NCBI RefSeq assembly: GCF_002813375.1
Contig: NZ_PHUJ01000003.1
Coordinates: 2,914,001 to 2,978,000 of the forward strand
Length of the DNA: 64,000 nt
Reading direction: 5' to 3'
DNA from: Pseudonocardia alni
GTDB lineage: Bacteria; Actinomycetota; Actinomycetes; Mycobacteriales; Pseudonocardiaceae
Below, in pieces: positions 50,986-60,420 of this stretch (its first letter is position 1; the number at the start of each line of letters is the position of its first letter). The notes beneath the pieces are model-generated. The model ran no database searches. It was not told the DNA's origin and was given only the letters and a program-made list of their open reading frames with translations. Both the position numbers and the translations under genes were made by a program.

Positions 50986-52020
50986 TCAGTCCGGGTCGGT
51001 GTGGTCGGGGATGCCGTCGTCGTCGGAGTCGGGCAGCCGCGGGTCCTCCTCACCGGCACGCACCGCCTCCAGCTGCGCGGACAGCGCCACCCCGGCCAGC
51101 AACGCGACCCCGCTGATGTTCGCCCAGATCAGCAGGGCCATCACCGCCGTCAGCGGCCCGTAGGTCTCACCGAAGGTGTCCGCGACGGCGACGTAGAGAC
51201 CCAGCAGTCCGGACGCGACCAGCCACAGCAGCACCGTGACCGCGGCCCCGGCGCCCAGCCAGGACAGTCCCGGCTGGCGACGGCGCGGCGCGAACCGCAG
51301 CAGCACCGTCACCGCGACGACGAGCAGCGCGAGCCCGACCGGCCAGCGCACGACGTCCCACACCGTCTCGGCGACCGCACCCCACCGGTACACCTCGCGC
51401 ACCGCGTCCCCGAACGGCTCCCCCGCCACGATCAGCAGCAGCCCGGTCGCCATGGCGACGCCCGCGGTGGCGGTCAGCGCCGCGGCACGCGCGTACTTGG
51501 CGAGCGCGGGCCGGTCCCGCTCGGTGCCGTAGATCCGGTTCGCGCCCCGCTCCAGCTGCGCGAACGCCGAGGTCGCCGCGGCGAACGCGGTGAGCAGGCC
51601 GAGCGCGAGGACCAGCTCACCGCGTTCCCCGGTGGGGGTGTCGTCACGCTCGGCCTGCTCACCGGGGTCATCCGGGTCGGCCTCCCCCGCTCCGGCACCG
51701 CGGACGGCCTCGGCGACCAGCTCGTCGCTGGTCCCGGGGGACAGCGCCAGCACCGTGCGGGCGACGACCTCCGAGGCGCCCTCGGCGCCCGCCGCGGCGG
51801 ACAGCCCGACCCCGGCGATGATCAGCGGGACGGCGGCGAGCGCCAGCTGCAGGCCGAACGCGCGGGCGTGGGAGAAGCCGTCGCCGTAGCGGAAGCGCAG
51901 GAAGCCCGCGGACAGCAGGTGCCCGAGGCCGTAGCGGCGCAGCGTGTGGGCGGCGTCGTCGGCGGAGAGCTCCTCGCCGGTCATCAGCCGGGTCTCGGGG
52001 ACCGGGCGCACCGAGCTCAT
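50986..52020 (-). CDS. YihY/BrkB family membrane protein
   Basis: The 344-aa protein has six or more helices with the BrkB pattern: GFSHARAFGLQLALAAVPLI, QLERGANRIYGTERDRPALA and YGPLTAVMALLIWANISGVA. The family was once called ribonuclease BN but has no proven enzyme activity. The C-terminal tail ends DSDDDGIPDHTDPD, a complete thrombospondin-type-3/EF-like calcium loop, which is unusual. TAGGTT lies 12 nt before the ATG. It converges with the GAF-regulator gene at a 4-nt gap. Confidence 0.88.
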   Translation of the reverse strand: MSSVRPVPETRLMTGEELSADDAAHTLRRYGLGHLLSAGFLRFRYGDGFSHARAFGLQLALAAVPLIIAGVGLSAAAGAEGASEVVARTVLALSPGTSDELVAEAVRGAGAGEADPDDPGEQAERDDTPTGERGELVLALGLLTAFAAATSAFAQLERGANRIYGTERDRPALAKYARAAALTATAGVAMATGLLLIVAGEPFGDAVREVYRWGAVAETVWDVVRWPVGLALLVVAVTVLLRFAPRRRQPGLSWLGAGAAVTVLLWLVASGLLGLYVAVADTFGETYGPLTAVMALLIWANISGVALLAGVALSAQLEAVRAGEEDPRLPDSDDDGIPDHTDPD

Positions 52021-52026
52021 GCGCAG

Positions 52027-52032
52027 AACCTA
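52027..52032 (-). promoter_or_regulatory. -10 element TAGGTT, leaderless promoter of the brkB-like gene
   Basis: TAGGTT on the minus strand begins exactly 12 nt before the ATG at 52020. Confidence 0.5.
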
Positions 52033-52048
52033 GCCGCAGGCGGAAAGA

Positions 52049-52765
52049 ATGACGCTCGTGGACACCCCGGCACGGACCGACCGCTTCGACGAGCTGGTGG
52101 AGCGCGCCCGGGCGCTCGCCGCCGGACGACGACGGGCGGTGCTCGGCATCGCGGGGGCCCCCGGGGCCGGGAAGACGACCGTCGCGCTGGCCCTGGTCCG
52201 GGCGCTCGCCGCCACGCCCCCGGACGGTCTCGGCCCCGGCTGGGTCGCCCATGTCCCGATGGACGGCTTCCATCTCGCCGACGTCGAGCTGGACCGGCTG
52301 GGCCGACGTCATCGCAAGGGCGCCCCGGACACCTTCGACGCCGACGGCTACGCCGCGCTGCTGGCCCGGCTGCGGCTCACCCCCGGCGACGACGCCGGCC
52401 CGGTGTACGCCCCGGCGTTCGACCGGGAGATCGAGCAGCCCGTCGCCGGGTCGGTCCCGGTGCACCCGCAGTGCCGGCTCGTGGTCAGCGAGGGCAACTA
52501 CCTGCTCCTCGACACCCCCCGCTGGCGGGCGGTGCGGGCAGGGTTCGACGCCGTGTGGTTCCACGAGACCGACGAGGCGCTCCGGCTGGAGCGCCTGGTG
52601 GCGCGGCACGTGCGCTTCGGCAAGACCCTGGAGGCGGCCCGGGTGTGGGTCGAGCGCACCGACGAGCCCAACGCCCGCCTCGTCGAGGCGTCCCGGCACC
52701 GGGCCGACCTGGTCGTCGCGCTGCCCGACCACGCCCCCGGCCCGCTCCCAGGGGAACCTTCGTAG
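52049..52765 (+). CDS. Nucleoside/nucleotide kinase family protein (uridine-kinase/pantothenate-kinase-like)
   Basis: The 238-aa P-loop kinase has Walker A GIAGAPGAGKTTVALALV (residues 33-50), VPMDGFHLADVELDRL with the catalytic Asp, YAPAFDREIEQPVAGSVPV and VSEGNYLLLDTPRW. It resembles the FrcK/YggC-like group; the sugar or nucleoside substrate is unknown. ATG at 52049 is closely divergent from the brkB-like gene. The last codons and the stop form the left arm of a hairpin. Confidence 0.85.
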   Translation: MTLVDTPARTDRFDELVERARALAAGRRRAVLGIAGAPGAGKTTVALALVRALAATPPDGLGPGWVAHVPMDGFHLADVELDRLGRRHRKGAPDTFDADGYAALLARLRLTPGDDAGPVYAPAFDREIEQPVAGSVPVHPQCRLVVSEGNYLLLDTPRWRAVRAGFDAVWFHETDEALRLERLVARHVRFGKTLEAARVWVERTDEPNARLVEASRHRADLVVALPDHAPGPLPGEPS

Positions 52766-52793
52766 CGCTCTACGCCTCGAAAGTTCCCCTGGG
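52747..52793 (+). terminator. Hairpin spanning the kinase stop codon
   Basis: CCCAGGGGAACCTTCG (52747-52762) pairs with 52778-52793 with one mismatch over 16 bp. The TAG stop (52763-52765) lies in the loop, so the stem includes the last codons. Probably a terminator that acts immediately at the end of translation. Confidence 0.65.
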
Positions 52794-52830
52794 GGCCACC
52801 GGGCCGGGGTCGGAACCGGGCTCCGGACCG

Positions 52831-52876
52831 ACGACGGCGGGCCGCCCCGGGAACTCCCGGGACGGCCCGCCGTCGT
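52831..52876 (-). terminator. Strong hairpin terminator after clpC
   Basis: ACGACGGCGGGCCG (52831-52844) pairs with 52863-52876, then CCCGGGA/TCCCGGG continues the stem around a 2-nt loop (one internal mismatch). It lies just beyond the clpC stop on the minus strand. Confidence 0.85.
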
Positions 52877-52892
52877 CATGCGTGGGTCTGTC

Positions 52893-55436
52893 TCACTCCT
52901 CGCCGGCCAGCGCGGTGGGCGGGGTGTCCGGCACCGGCTCGGACGGCTTGCGCTCACCGCGGAAGGTGAACTTGGCCTTGTCCGACCAGGCGTTGGAGCC
53001 CTCCTCCGCGGAGGTGTCGAGGCCCTCGACGTCGACGATGACGATCTGCCCGGCCTCGATCTCGCCGAACAGGATCTTCTCCGACAGCTGGTCCTCGATC
53101 TCCCGCTGGATCGTCCGGCGCAGCGGCCGGGCGCCCAGGACCGGGTCGAACCCGCGGTGGGCCAGCAGCTTCTTGGCGTTGTCGGTGAGCTCGATGCCCA
53201 TGTCCTTGTTCGCCAGCTGCTTCTCCACCCGCCCGATCATCAGGTCGACCATCTGGATGATCTGTTCCTGGTTGAGCTGGTGGAAGACGATGATGTCGTC
53301 GATGCGGTTGAGGAACTCCGGCCTGAAGTGCTTCTTCAGCTCGTCGTTGACCTTCGTCTTCATCCGCTCGTAGTTCGACTTCTCGTCGCCACCGGAGGAG
53401 AAGCCCAGTCCCACGGCCTTCGAGATGTCCTGGGTGCCCAGGTTCGAGGTGAAGATCAGCACGGTGTTCTTGAAATCGACCGTGCGGCCCTGACCGTCGG
53501 TGAGACGGCCGTCCTCGAGCACCTGCAGGAGCGTGTTGTAGATCTCCTGGTGCGCCTTCTCGATCTCGTCGAACAGCACCACCGAGAACGGCTTGCGCCG
53601 CACCTTCTCGGTGAGCTGACCGCCCTCCTCGTAGCCGACGTACCCGGGAGGGGCACCGAACAGCCGCGAGGCGGTGTAGCGGTCGTGGAACTCACCCATG
53701 TCGATCTGGATGAGGGCGTCGTCCTCGCCGAACAGGAAGTTCGCGAGGGCCTTGGACAGCTCGGTCTTACCGACACCGGACGGGCCGGCGAAGATGAACG
53801 AGCCGGACGGCCGCTTCGGGTCCTTCAGACCGGCGCGGGTACGACGGATCGCCTGCGAGACGGAGCGGACCGCGTCCTCCTGGCCGATGATCCGCTTGTG
53901 GACCTCGTCCTCCATCTTGAGCAGACGGGTCGTCTCCTCCTCGGTCAGCTTGAACACCGGGATGCCGGTCCAGTTCCCCAGCACCTCGGCGATCTGCTCG
54001 CCGTCGACCTCCGCGACGACGTCGAGGTCGCCCGACTTCCACTGCTTCTCGCGCTCGGCCTTCTCGCCGAGCAGGGTCTTCTCCTGGTCGCGCAGGTGCG
54101 CGGCCCGCTCGAAGTCCTGCGCGTCGATCGCCGACTCCTTGTCCCGGCGGACGTTCGCGATCTTCTCGTCGAACTCCCGCAGGTCCGGCGGAGCCGTCAT
54201 CCGGCGGATGCGCATCCGGGCGCCGGCCTCGTCGATCAGGTCGATCGCCTTGTCCGGCAGGAAGCGGTCGTTGATGTAGCGGTCGGCCAGCGTCGCGGCC
54301 GAGGCCAGTGCGTCGTCGGTGATCGTGACGCGGTGGTGCGCCTCGTACCGGTCACGCAGACCACGAAGGATCTCGATCGTGTGCTCGACCGACGGCTCGG
54401 ACACCTGGATCGGCTGGAAGCGGCGCTCCAGCGCGGGGTCCTTCTCGACGTACTTGCGGTACTCGTCGAGCGTCGTCGCACCGATGGTCTGCAGCTCGCC
54501 GCGGGCCAGCATCGGCTTGAGGATCGAGGCGGCGTCGATCGCGCCCTCGGCGGCACCCGCACCCACCAGGGTGTGGATCTCGTCGATGAACAGGATGATG
54601 TCACCGCGGGTGCGGATCTCCTTGAGCACCTTCTTGAGGCGCTCCTCGAAGTCACCGCGGTAGCGGGAACCGGCGACCAGCGAGCCCAGGTCGAGGGTGT
54701 AGAGCTGCTTGTCCTTCAGCGTCTCCGGGACCTCGCCCTTGACGATCGCCTGGCCGAGGCCCTCGACGGCGGCGGTCTTGCCGACGCCGGCCTCGCCGAT
54801 CAGCACCGGGTTGTTCTTGGTCCTCCGCGAGAGGACCTGCATGATCCGCTCGATCTCCTTCTCCCGGCCGATGACCGGGTCCAGCTTGCCCTCACGGGCC
54901 TGCTGGGTGAGGTTGCGACCGAACTGGTCCAGCACCAGCGACGAGGACGGCGTGCCCTCGCCACGGCCACCGGTGCCGCTCTCCTGCGGCTCCTTGCCCT
55001 GGTACCCGGACAGCAGCTGGAGCACCTGCTGACGGACACGGTTGAGGTCGGCGCCCAGCTTGACCAGCACCTGGGCCGCGACGCCCTCGCCCTCGCGGAT
55101 GAGGCCGAGCAGGATGTGCTCGGTCCCGATGTAGTTGTGGCCGAGCTGCAGCGCCTCGCGCAGCGACAGCTCCAGCACCTTCTTCGCCCGGGGGGTGAAG
55201 GGGATGTGCCCGGACGGGGCCTGCTGCCCCTGGCCGATGATCTCCTCGACCTGCTGTCGCACGCCCTCCAGAGCGATACCGAGGGACTCGAGCGCCTTCG
55301 CGGCGACGCCCTCTCCCTCGTGGATCAGGCCAAGGAGGATGTGCTCGGTCCCGATGTAGTTGTGGTTGAGCATCCGGGCCTCTTCCTGGGCCAGGACGAC
55401 AACACGTCGCGCTCGGTCGGTGAACCTCTCGAACAA
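52893..55436 (-). CDS. clpC: ATP-dependent Clp protease ATP-binding subunit ClpC
   Basis: The 847-aa AAA+ unfoldase has a double Clp N-domain (residues 1-150, two copies of [23 protein letters not shown] repeats), AAA1 with Walker [15 protein letters not shown], a UVR-containing middle domain (about 420-460), and AAA2 with Walker [16 protein letters not shown]. The VGF ClpP-docking loop is seen as VGLGFSSGG. It feeds substrates to ClpP1P2 and is essential in mycobacteria. The 230-bp region upstream holds its promoter; no coding frame is seen there. Confidence 0.97.
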   Translation of the reverse strand: MFERFTDRARRVVVLAQEEARMLNHNYIGTEHILLGLIHEGEGVAAKALESLGIALEGVRQQVEEIIGQGQQAPSGHIPFTPRAKKVLELSLREALQLGHNYIGTEHILLGLIREGEGVAAQVLVKLGADLNRVRQQVLQLLSGYQGKEPQESGTGGRGEGTPSSSLVLDQFGRNLTQQAREGKLDPVIGREKEIERIMQVLSRRTKNNPVLIGEAGVGKTAAVEGLGQAIVKGEVPETLKDKQLYTLDLGSLVAGSRYRGDFEERLKKVLKEIRTRGDIILFIDEIHTLVGAGAAEGAIDAASILKPMLARGELQTIGATTLDEYRKYVEKDPALERRFQPIQVSEPSVEHTIEILRGLRDRYEAHHRVTITDDALASAATLADRYINDRFLPDKAIDLIDEAGARMRIRRMTAPPDLREFDEKIANVRRDKESAIDAQDFERAAHLRDQEKTLLGEKAEREKQWKSGDLDVVAEVDGEQIAEVLGNWTGIPVFKLTEEETTRLLKMEDEVHKRIIGQEDAVRSVSQAIRRTRAGLKDPKRPSGSFIFAGPSGVGKTELSKALANFLFGEDDALIQIDMGEFHDRYTASRLFGAPPGYVGYEEGGQLTEKVRRKPFSVVLFDEIEKAHQEIYNTLLQVLEDGRLTDGQGRTVDFKNTVLIFTSNLGTQDISKAVGLGFSSGGDEKSNYERMKTKVNDELKKHFRPEFLNRIDDIIVFHQLNQEQIIQMVDLMIGRVEKQLANKDMGIELTDNAKKLLAHRGFDPVLGARPLRRTIQREIEDQLSEKILFGEIEAGQIVIVDVEGLDTSAEEGSNAWSDKAKFTFRGERKPSEPVPDTPPTALAGEE

Positions 55437-55666
55437 TTCGCACTCCTTGCCTGCTGCGCCTCACTGACGGCGCGACCAGCATCTCCGTACGGTCCGGGCT
55501 CGCCCGAACCGACACTGCGCCCTCGCGTGACACCGCGCCAGGCCACCCTCACGGGAGACCACATACCACTGTATCGGTCGAAGGGGCCCCGGCGCCTCCA
55601 CCTGACGTGCACCGGGGTACGTGCCCGCAGTAACACGGGTGGCACCTGCCGTGTTCCCGACGGACG

Positions 55667-56494
55667 TCAGCCGGTCGCGGCAGTGGCCTCCTCGCGCTCC
55701 CGCTCGGCCGCCTTGAACTGCCGGAACCCCTCCTCGTCGCGCCCGCGGCGCCAGTACCCGGAGATCGACAGGTCGTGCTTGGCGACGCCGCGCCCGCGGG
55801 TGAGGTGCCTGCGGAGTTCGCGCACGGCGATCGCCTCACCGTGCACGAAGGCGTGCACGCGCCCGGGGAGGAACTCCAGATCCGCGACGACGGCGGGCAG
55901 CTGCTCCGAGTCCGGGTCGCCCCCGGCGTCGATGCGGTACAGCCACCGCACGTCCACCCCGGGGCCCGTCGGCACGTCGATCTCGTCGCCGGGACCGTCC
56001 ACCTGCAGGACGGCGACGACCGGTCGCCCGGCCGGGATCCGCTCGAGCGCGGCGCAGATCGCGGGCAGCGCGGCCTCGTCGCCGACGAGCAGGTGCCAGT
56101 CGGCGTCCGGGTCCGGGGCGTAGGCGCCGCCGGGGCCGAGCATCCGCAGCCGGTCGCCCGGGCGGGCGGCGGCCGCCCACGGGCCGGCGAGGCCGGTGTC
56201 GCCGTGGTGGACGAAGTCGATGACGAGCTCGCCTGCGGCGTGGTCGAGCGAGCGGACGGTGTAGGTCCGCTGGGCGGGCCACCGGTCGCGCGGCAGCTCG
56301 GCATGCACCCGGTCCATGTCCAGCGGCTCGGGGTACTCGACGCCGGGGAGCGGGAAGAGGAGCTTGACGTAACGGTCGGTGTGCTCCGTGACGGGGAACG
56401 CCGCCAGGCCGTCGCCACCGGCGACGACGCGCACCATGTGCGGGCTCAGACGTTCGGTGCGGAGCACCCTGAGATCGGTGACGGGGCGGGCCAT
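55667..56494 (-). CDS. Siderophore-interacting protein (FAD/NAD(P)H ferric-siderophore reductase)
   Basis: The 275-aa protein has the SIP/ViuB layout: FAD-binding barrel with RTYTVRSLDHAAGELVIDFV (RxYTxR motif, about residue 93), GPGGAYAPDPDADWHLLVGD and C-terminal HAFVHGEAIAVRELRRHL, then DLSISGYWRRGRDEEGF. It reduces ferric siderophores in the cytoplasm to free iron. GGGAGG lies 7 nt before the ATG at 56494. An IdeR-like box lies 64 nt upstream, so iron repression is likely. Confidence 0.93.
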   Translation of the reverse strand: MARPVTDLRVLRTERLSPHMVRVVAGGDGLAAFPVTEHTDRYVKLLFPLPGVEYPEPLDMDRVHAELPRDRWPAQRTYTVRSLDHAAGELVIDFVHHGDTGLAGPWAAAARPGDRLRMLGPGGAYAPDPDADWHLLVGDEAALPAICAALERIPAGRPVVAVLQVDGPGDEIDVPTGPGVDVRWLYRIDAGGDPDSEQLPAVVADLEFLPGRVHAFVHGEAIAVRELRRHLTRGRGVAKHDLSISGYWRRGRDEEGFRQFKAAEREREEATAATG

Positions 56495-56557
56495 CAGGCT
56501 GCCTCCCAACGACGAGAGGGGAAGGGGCCGTCGCGACGGTACCCCTCCCCCGCCCCG

Positions 56558-56576
56558 CCGGGTAAGGCAGACCTTA
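56558..56576 (-). promoter_or_regulatory. IdeR/DtxR-like iron box upstream of the siderophore reductase
   Basis: GGTAAGGCAGACCTTA matches the DtxR/IdeR consensus at about 12 of 19 positions, including both half-site cores GG and ACCT. It lies between the lsr2 stop and the siderophore-interacting protein gene. Confidence 0.5.
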
Positions 56577-56921
56577 GTTCTCCTGGTGGTAGGCCTCGAG
56601 CACCTCGGCCGGGATGCGGCCGCGGTCCGAGACCTTCATCCCGCGGTTGCGGGCCCACTCGCGGATCGCCTGGTTCTGCTCGCGGTCGACCGACGGGCGG
56701 CGGGCCGCCCCGCCCGACGAGCCGCTGCTGCGCCGGCGGGCCGCGCCACCGGCGCGACGGGCGGCCGCGACGTAGTCGGCGAGCACGTCGCGCAGCTTCT
56801 TCGCATTCCCGTCGGACAGGTCGATCTCGTAGTTACGTCCGTCGAGACCGAACTCGATCGTCTCGTCCGCCGCGTCACCGGTCAGATCGTCGACGAGCCG
56901 GACTTCCTTGATCTGCGCCAT
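56574..56921 (-). CDS. lsr2: Lsr2 nucleoid-associated protein
   Basis: The 115-aa protein has the Lsr2 dimerisation domain ([20 protein letters not shown], then [20 protein letters not shown]) and the DNA-binding domain with the AT-hook-like RGR in [18 protein letters not shown]. It bridges DNA and silences AT-rich genes. A Ser/Gly/Ala-rich linker separates the domains. GGGAGGCTGCGGAG precedes the ATG at 56921; the longer upstream frame is not homologous. The upstream 217 bp is less GC-rich than the rest, consistent with self-binding (inference). Confidence 0.97.
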   Translation of the reverse strand: MAQIKEVRLVDDLTGDAADETIEFGLDGRNYEIDLSDGNAKKLRDVLADYVAAARRAGGAARRRSSGSSGGAARRPSVDREQNQAIREWARNRGMKVSDRGRIPAEVLEAYHQEN

Positions 56922-57137
56922 CTCCGCAGCCTCCCTGAATGGCCGAACACGTTCATGATGAGGGACCGGGGCGGACATCGGCGACTGCGCGATGCAATAG
57001 CAGGACGCAATATGAGGCCACCGGGTACCGGTTCCGACTCGAATCCGAGAGTATCCGAGAAATGTTCGTGTCGTCGACCTGGGTACGGCGAAATACGGCG
57101 AACCGAGTTCGACACCACTCGTACGGGTCCGCCAAAC

Positions 57138-57176
57138 ACGACGCCCCCGGTCGCTCTTCGCGGCCGGGGACGTCGT
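57138..57176 (-). terminator. Hairpin terminator after lysS
   Basis: ACGACG and CCCCGG arms pair with CGTCGT and CCGGGG (57138-57176) with single mismatches around a GAAGA loop on the minus strand, 22 nt beyond the lysS stop. Confidence 0.75.
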
Positions 57177-57198
57177 CGGATGTGCGTTCGGAACCGGT

Positions 57199-58713
57199 TC
57201 AGGACTCGCCGCGGACCAGCGGGAACAGGATCGTCTCGCGGATTCCGAGGCCGGTCAGGGTCATCAGGAGACGGTCGATACCCATTCCCATCCCACCGGT
57301 GGGCGGCATGCCGTACTCCATGGCGCGCAGGAAGTCCTCGTCGAGCTGCATGGCCTCCGGGTCGCCCGCCGCGGCCTTGAGCGACTGGGCGTGCAGGCGT
57401 TCCCGCTGCTCGACCGGGTCCACCAGCTCGGAGTAGGCCGTGGCCAGCTCCACGCCGAAGACGATGAGGTCCCAGGACTCCGACAGCCGCGGGTCGTCGC
57501 GGTGCGCACGGGTCAGCGGCCGCACCTCGACCGGGAAGTCGCGCACGAAGGTCGGCTCGTGCAGGGTGTGCTCGACCAGCTTCTCGAACAACTCCAGCAC
57601 GATCTGTGCGGCCGTCGGGTAATCGGTGATGTCGACGTCGTGGGCGTGCGCGATCCGCTGCAGTTCCGACAGTTCCGTGTCCGGCGTCACGTCCCGCCCG
57701 ACGGCCTCGGACACCGATCCGTAGATGGTCACCGATCGCCACTCGCCACCGAGATCGTGCTCGGTGCCGTCGTGGTGGCGCACCGTGGTGGAACCGAACA
57801 GCGCCTGCGCCGAGGACTGGATCAGCTCCCGGGTCAGGACCGCCATGTCGTCGTAGGTCGCGTAGGCCTGGTAGGCCTCCAGCATCGCGAACTCCGGGGA
57901 ATGCGTGGAGTCGATGCCCTCGTTCCGGAACACCCGGTTCAGCTCGAAGACGCGCTCGATACCACCGACCACGCAACGCTTCAGGAACAGCTCCGGTGCG
58001 ATCCGCAGATACAGATCGGAGTCGAGTGCGTTCGCGTGCGTCACGAACGGACGCGCAGTGGCACCGCCGTGCAGGTTCTGCAGCATCGGCGTCTCGACCT
58101 CGATGAAGTCGCGGCCGGTGAGCGACTCGCGGACGGTCCGCAGCACGGTGGACCGCGCGCGCACGGTCTCGCGGGCCTGCGGGCGCAGGATGAGGTCGAC
58201 GTAGCGCTGCCGGACCCGGTTCTCCTCCGAGAGCTCCTTGTGCGCGGTCGGCAGCGGCCGGACCGACTTCGCGGCGACCGACCACTCGTCGACCATCACC
58301 GAGAGCTCGCCCCGTCGCGAGGTGATGACCTCACCGCGCACCGCGACGAAGTCACCCATGTCGACGACGGACTTCCAGCCGGCCAGCGCCTCGGCCCCGA
58401 CCCGGTCGAGCGAGAGCATGGCCTGCAGCTCGGTGCCGTCGCCCTCGCGCAGCGTCGCGAAGCACAGCTTGCCGGTGTTCCGCACGAAGATCACCCGGCC
58501 GGCGACGGCGACGGTCTCGCCCGTCGCGGTGTCCGCGGGCAGGTCCGGGTGGGCGTCGCGGACCTGGCGCAGCGAGTGCGTGCGGGGGACCTCGACGGGG
58601 TACGGGTCGGTGCCCGCGGCGATCAGCTCCGCGCGCTTGGCCCGGCGCACCCGCATCTGCTCGGGGAGGTCGGCCTCGGTCGCCGGGTCGGACGGTGTGC
58701 CGGGAGTGTTCAC
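57199..58713 (-). CDS. lysS: Lysyl-tRNA synthetase (class II)
   Basis: The 504-aa class II synthetase has an OB-fold anticodon domain ([38 protein letters not shown]) and class II motifs: motif 1/2 region [20 protein letters not shown] and [20 protein letters not shown], motif 3 [19 protein letters not shown] start at 58713, with TAGCCT 14 nt upstream. Position next to lsr2 and coaX/panCD matches mycobacteria. Confidence 0.96.
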   Translation of the reverse strand: MNTPGTPSDPATEADLPEQMRVRRAKRAELIAAGTDPYPVEVPRTHSLRQVRDAHPDLPADTATGETVAVAGRVIFVRNTGKLCFATLREGDGTELQAMLSLDRVGAEALAGWKSVVDMGDFVAVRGEVITSRRGELSVMVDEWSVAAKSVRPLPTAHKELSEENRVRQRYVDLILRPQARETVRARSTVLRTVRESLTGRDFIEVETPMLQNLHGGATARPFVTHANALDSDLYLRIAPELFLKRCVVGGIERVFELNRVFRNEGIDSTHSPEFAMLEAYQAYATYDDMAVLTRELIQSSAQALFGSTTVRHHDGTEHDLGGEWRSVTIYGSVSEAVGRDVTPDTELSELQRIAHAHDVDITDYPTAAQIVLELFEKLVEHTLHEPTFVRDFPVEVRPLTRAHRDDPRLSESWDLIVFGVELATAYSELVDPVEQRERLHAQSLKAAAGDPEAMQLDEDFLRAMEYGMPPTGGMGMGIDRLLMTLTGLGIRETILFPLVRGES

Positions 58714-58721
58714 GGCAGGTC

Positions 58722-58727
58722 AGGCTA
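58722..58727 (-). promoter_or_regulatory. -10 element TAGCCT of lysS
   Basis: TAGCCT on the minus strand begins 14 nt before the GTG at 58713; the leader would be one or two bases at most. Confidence 0.4.
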
Positions 58728-58803
58728 TCGGCGGTACCCGGGAGCGCCCGTCGTCACCCCCCACCTCCGCGGCGAGGCCGCGCGCGGTGGTCGGCCACCG
58801 GCC

Positions 58804-58809
58804 TACCGT
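58804..58809 (+). promoter_or_regulatory. -10 element TACCGT, leaderless promoter of the methyltransferase gene
   Basis: TACCGT begins exactly 12 nt before the GTG at 58816. The GGAG at 58812-58815 abuts the GTG, too close to act as a ribosome binding site. Confidence 0.5.
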
Positions 58810-58815
58810 GCGGAG

Positions 58816-59574
58816 GTGCCCGACGACGAGGTGGACCGCGGCCGCACGTTCGGTGACGTCGCACGCGCCTACGACGACCACCGCCCCGCCTACCCCGACG
58901 CCGCCGTCGACGCGGCGCTGGCCGGGACCCCGGAACGGCCCCGCGTGCTCGACCTGGGCGCGGGGACCGGGAAGCTGACGCGCGTCCTGACCGCCCGCGG
59001 GCTCGACGTCGTCGCGGTGGAGCCGGACCCGGCGATGCTCGCGGTGCTGCGCGAGCGCTCCCCCGGCGTCGAGGCCCGGACCGGGTCCGCGGAACGCATC
59101 CCGCTGCCCGACGGCCACGTCGATGCCGTCCTGGTCGGGCAGGCGCTGCACTGGTTCGACCTCGACCGGGCCGCCCCGGAGATGGCGCGGGTGCTGCGGC
59201 CCGGCGGGGTGCTGGCCGGGCTGTGGAACGGCGGGGACGACGACGTCGCCTGGATCCGCGAGTTCGGCGAGCTCACCGTGCGCGGTCGGCGGGTGCCCGA
59301 CAACCCGGCCGGTGGCGGCGACGCGACGCCGCACCCGGGCTCCCCCTGGTTCGTCGACGACGGGGAGGACCGCGTCACCTGGGACCGCCCGACCACCGTC
59401 GACGAGCACCTCGCCGACATCGCCACGCACTCCTGGGCGCTGCGGAGCGCCCCGCAGGACCGGGACGCGGTGTCCGCCGCCGCCCGGGAGTTCCTGACCG
59501 GGCGGGTCGCCGACGCCGACGGCCGCTTCACCATGCCGATGCGCACGATCGTGCGGCGGTCCCGCAAGCTCTGA
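58816..59574 (+). CDS. Class I SAM-dependent methyltransferase
   Basis: The 252-aa Rossmann methyltransferase shows motif I VLDLGAGTGKLTRVLTARG (about residues 44-62), the acidic loop VAVEPDPAML, and LPDGHVDAVLVGQALHWFDL with HWF typical of the YcgJ/UbiE-like Methyltransf_11 group. Substrate unknown. GTG at 58816 is supported by TACCGT 12 nt upstream. It stands alone between lysS and coaX on the opposite strand. Confidence 0.87.
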   Translation: MPDDEVDRGRTFGDVARAYDDHRPAYPDAAVDAALAGTPERPRVLDLGAGTGKLTRVLTARGLDVVAVEPDPAMLAVLRERSPGVEARTGSAERIPLPDGHVDAVLVGQALHWFDLDRAAPEMARVLRPGGVLAGLWNGGDDDVAWIREFGELTVRGRRVPDNPAGGGDATPHPGSPWFVDDGEDRVTWDRPTTVDEHLADIATHSWALRSAPQDRDAVSAAAREFLTGRVADADGRFTMPMRTIVRRSRKL

Positions 59575-59606
59575 GCCCGGCCGGCGGGCGCGGTCCACGG
59601 GCCCGG

Positions 59607-60410
59607 TCAGCGGGGCCGGTGGTGGCGCAGGTGGGTCAGCCGCAGCCCGTGCAGCGTCAGGTCCGGGACGTGGTGGGTGACGGTGTCGGCACGGCCGTGG
59701 ACGAGCTCCGCGAGCCCACCGGTGACGATCACGGTGACCGGCAGCGCGTCCGGGCCCAGCTCGGCGAGGATCCGGCGGACCAGCCCGTCGACCTGCCCGG
59801 CGGCGCCGTAGAGCACCCCGGCCTGGACGGCCTCGACCGTCGTCCGGCCGATCACCGAGCGCGGCTCGACCAGGTCCACCGGCCGCAGCGACGACGCCCG
59901 CTCGGCCAGCGCCTGCATCGCGATGTCGATGCCCGGGGCCAGCGCTCCGCCGAGGAACTCACCCTTCGCGGTGACCACGTCGATGTTCGTGCAGGTCCCG
60001 AGGTCGACGCAGACGCAGGTGGTGCCGAACAGGTGGTGCGCGGCGAGCGAGTTCACGACCCGGTCCGCGCCCACCTCGCGCGGGTGGTCCACCAGCAGCG
60101 GCACGCCCGTCCGTACCCCCGGCCCGACGACGAGCGTCCGCATCCGGTCCGACCAGCGCGAGAGCAGCGTGCGCAGCTCCCGCGAGGGCCCGGGCACCGT
60201 GGACAGCGCGGCGACCGCGGTGACCTCGGGGAAGTGGGCGCCGAGCATCCCGGTGACGGTCAGGTCCAGCTCGTCGGCGGTGGCACTGGTGTCGGTGCGC
60301 AGCCGCCAGCGCCGCTCCGGCTCCGGGTCGAGCGCCTCCGCACCCGTCCCGGTGTCGGGGTAGAGCCCCAGCGAGACGTGGGTGTTCCCCACATCGATGC
60401 AGAGCAGCAC
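59607..60410 (-). CDS. coaX: Type III pantothenate kinase
   Basis: The 267-aa ASKHA-fold kinase phosphorylates pantothenate in CoA synthesis and is insensitive to CoA feedback. Motifs: LLCIDVGNTHVSLGLY (phosphate 1), GADRVVNSLAAHHLFG, CVCVDLGTCTNIDVV (phosphate 2) and VIVTGGLAELVHG (adenosine). The DLGTCTNID variant differs from the common DLGTATT. It lies 10 nt after panD. Confidence 0.95.
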   Translation of the reverse strand: MLLCIDVGNTHVSLGLYPDTGTGAEALDPEPERRWRLRTDTSATADELDLTVTGMLGAHFPEVTAVAALSTVPGPSRELRTLLSRWSDRMRTLVVGPGVRTGVPLLVDHPREVGADRVVNSLAAHHLFGTTCVCVDLGTCTNIDVVTAKGEFLGGALAPGIDIAMQALAERASSLRPVDLVEPRSVIGRTTVEAVQAGVLYGAAGQVDGLVRRILAELGPDALPVTVIVTGGLAELVHGRADTVTHHVPDLTLHGLRLTHLRHHRPR

Positions 60411-60420
60411 CGTGTCGTCC

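Noticed and set aside
52251..56123. A 1290-codon open frame on the plus strand
   Set aside because: It runs through the kinase in another frame and antisense through clpC and the siderophore reductase; composition artefact.
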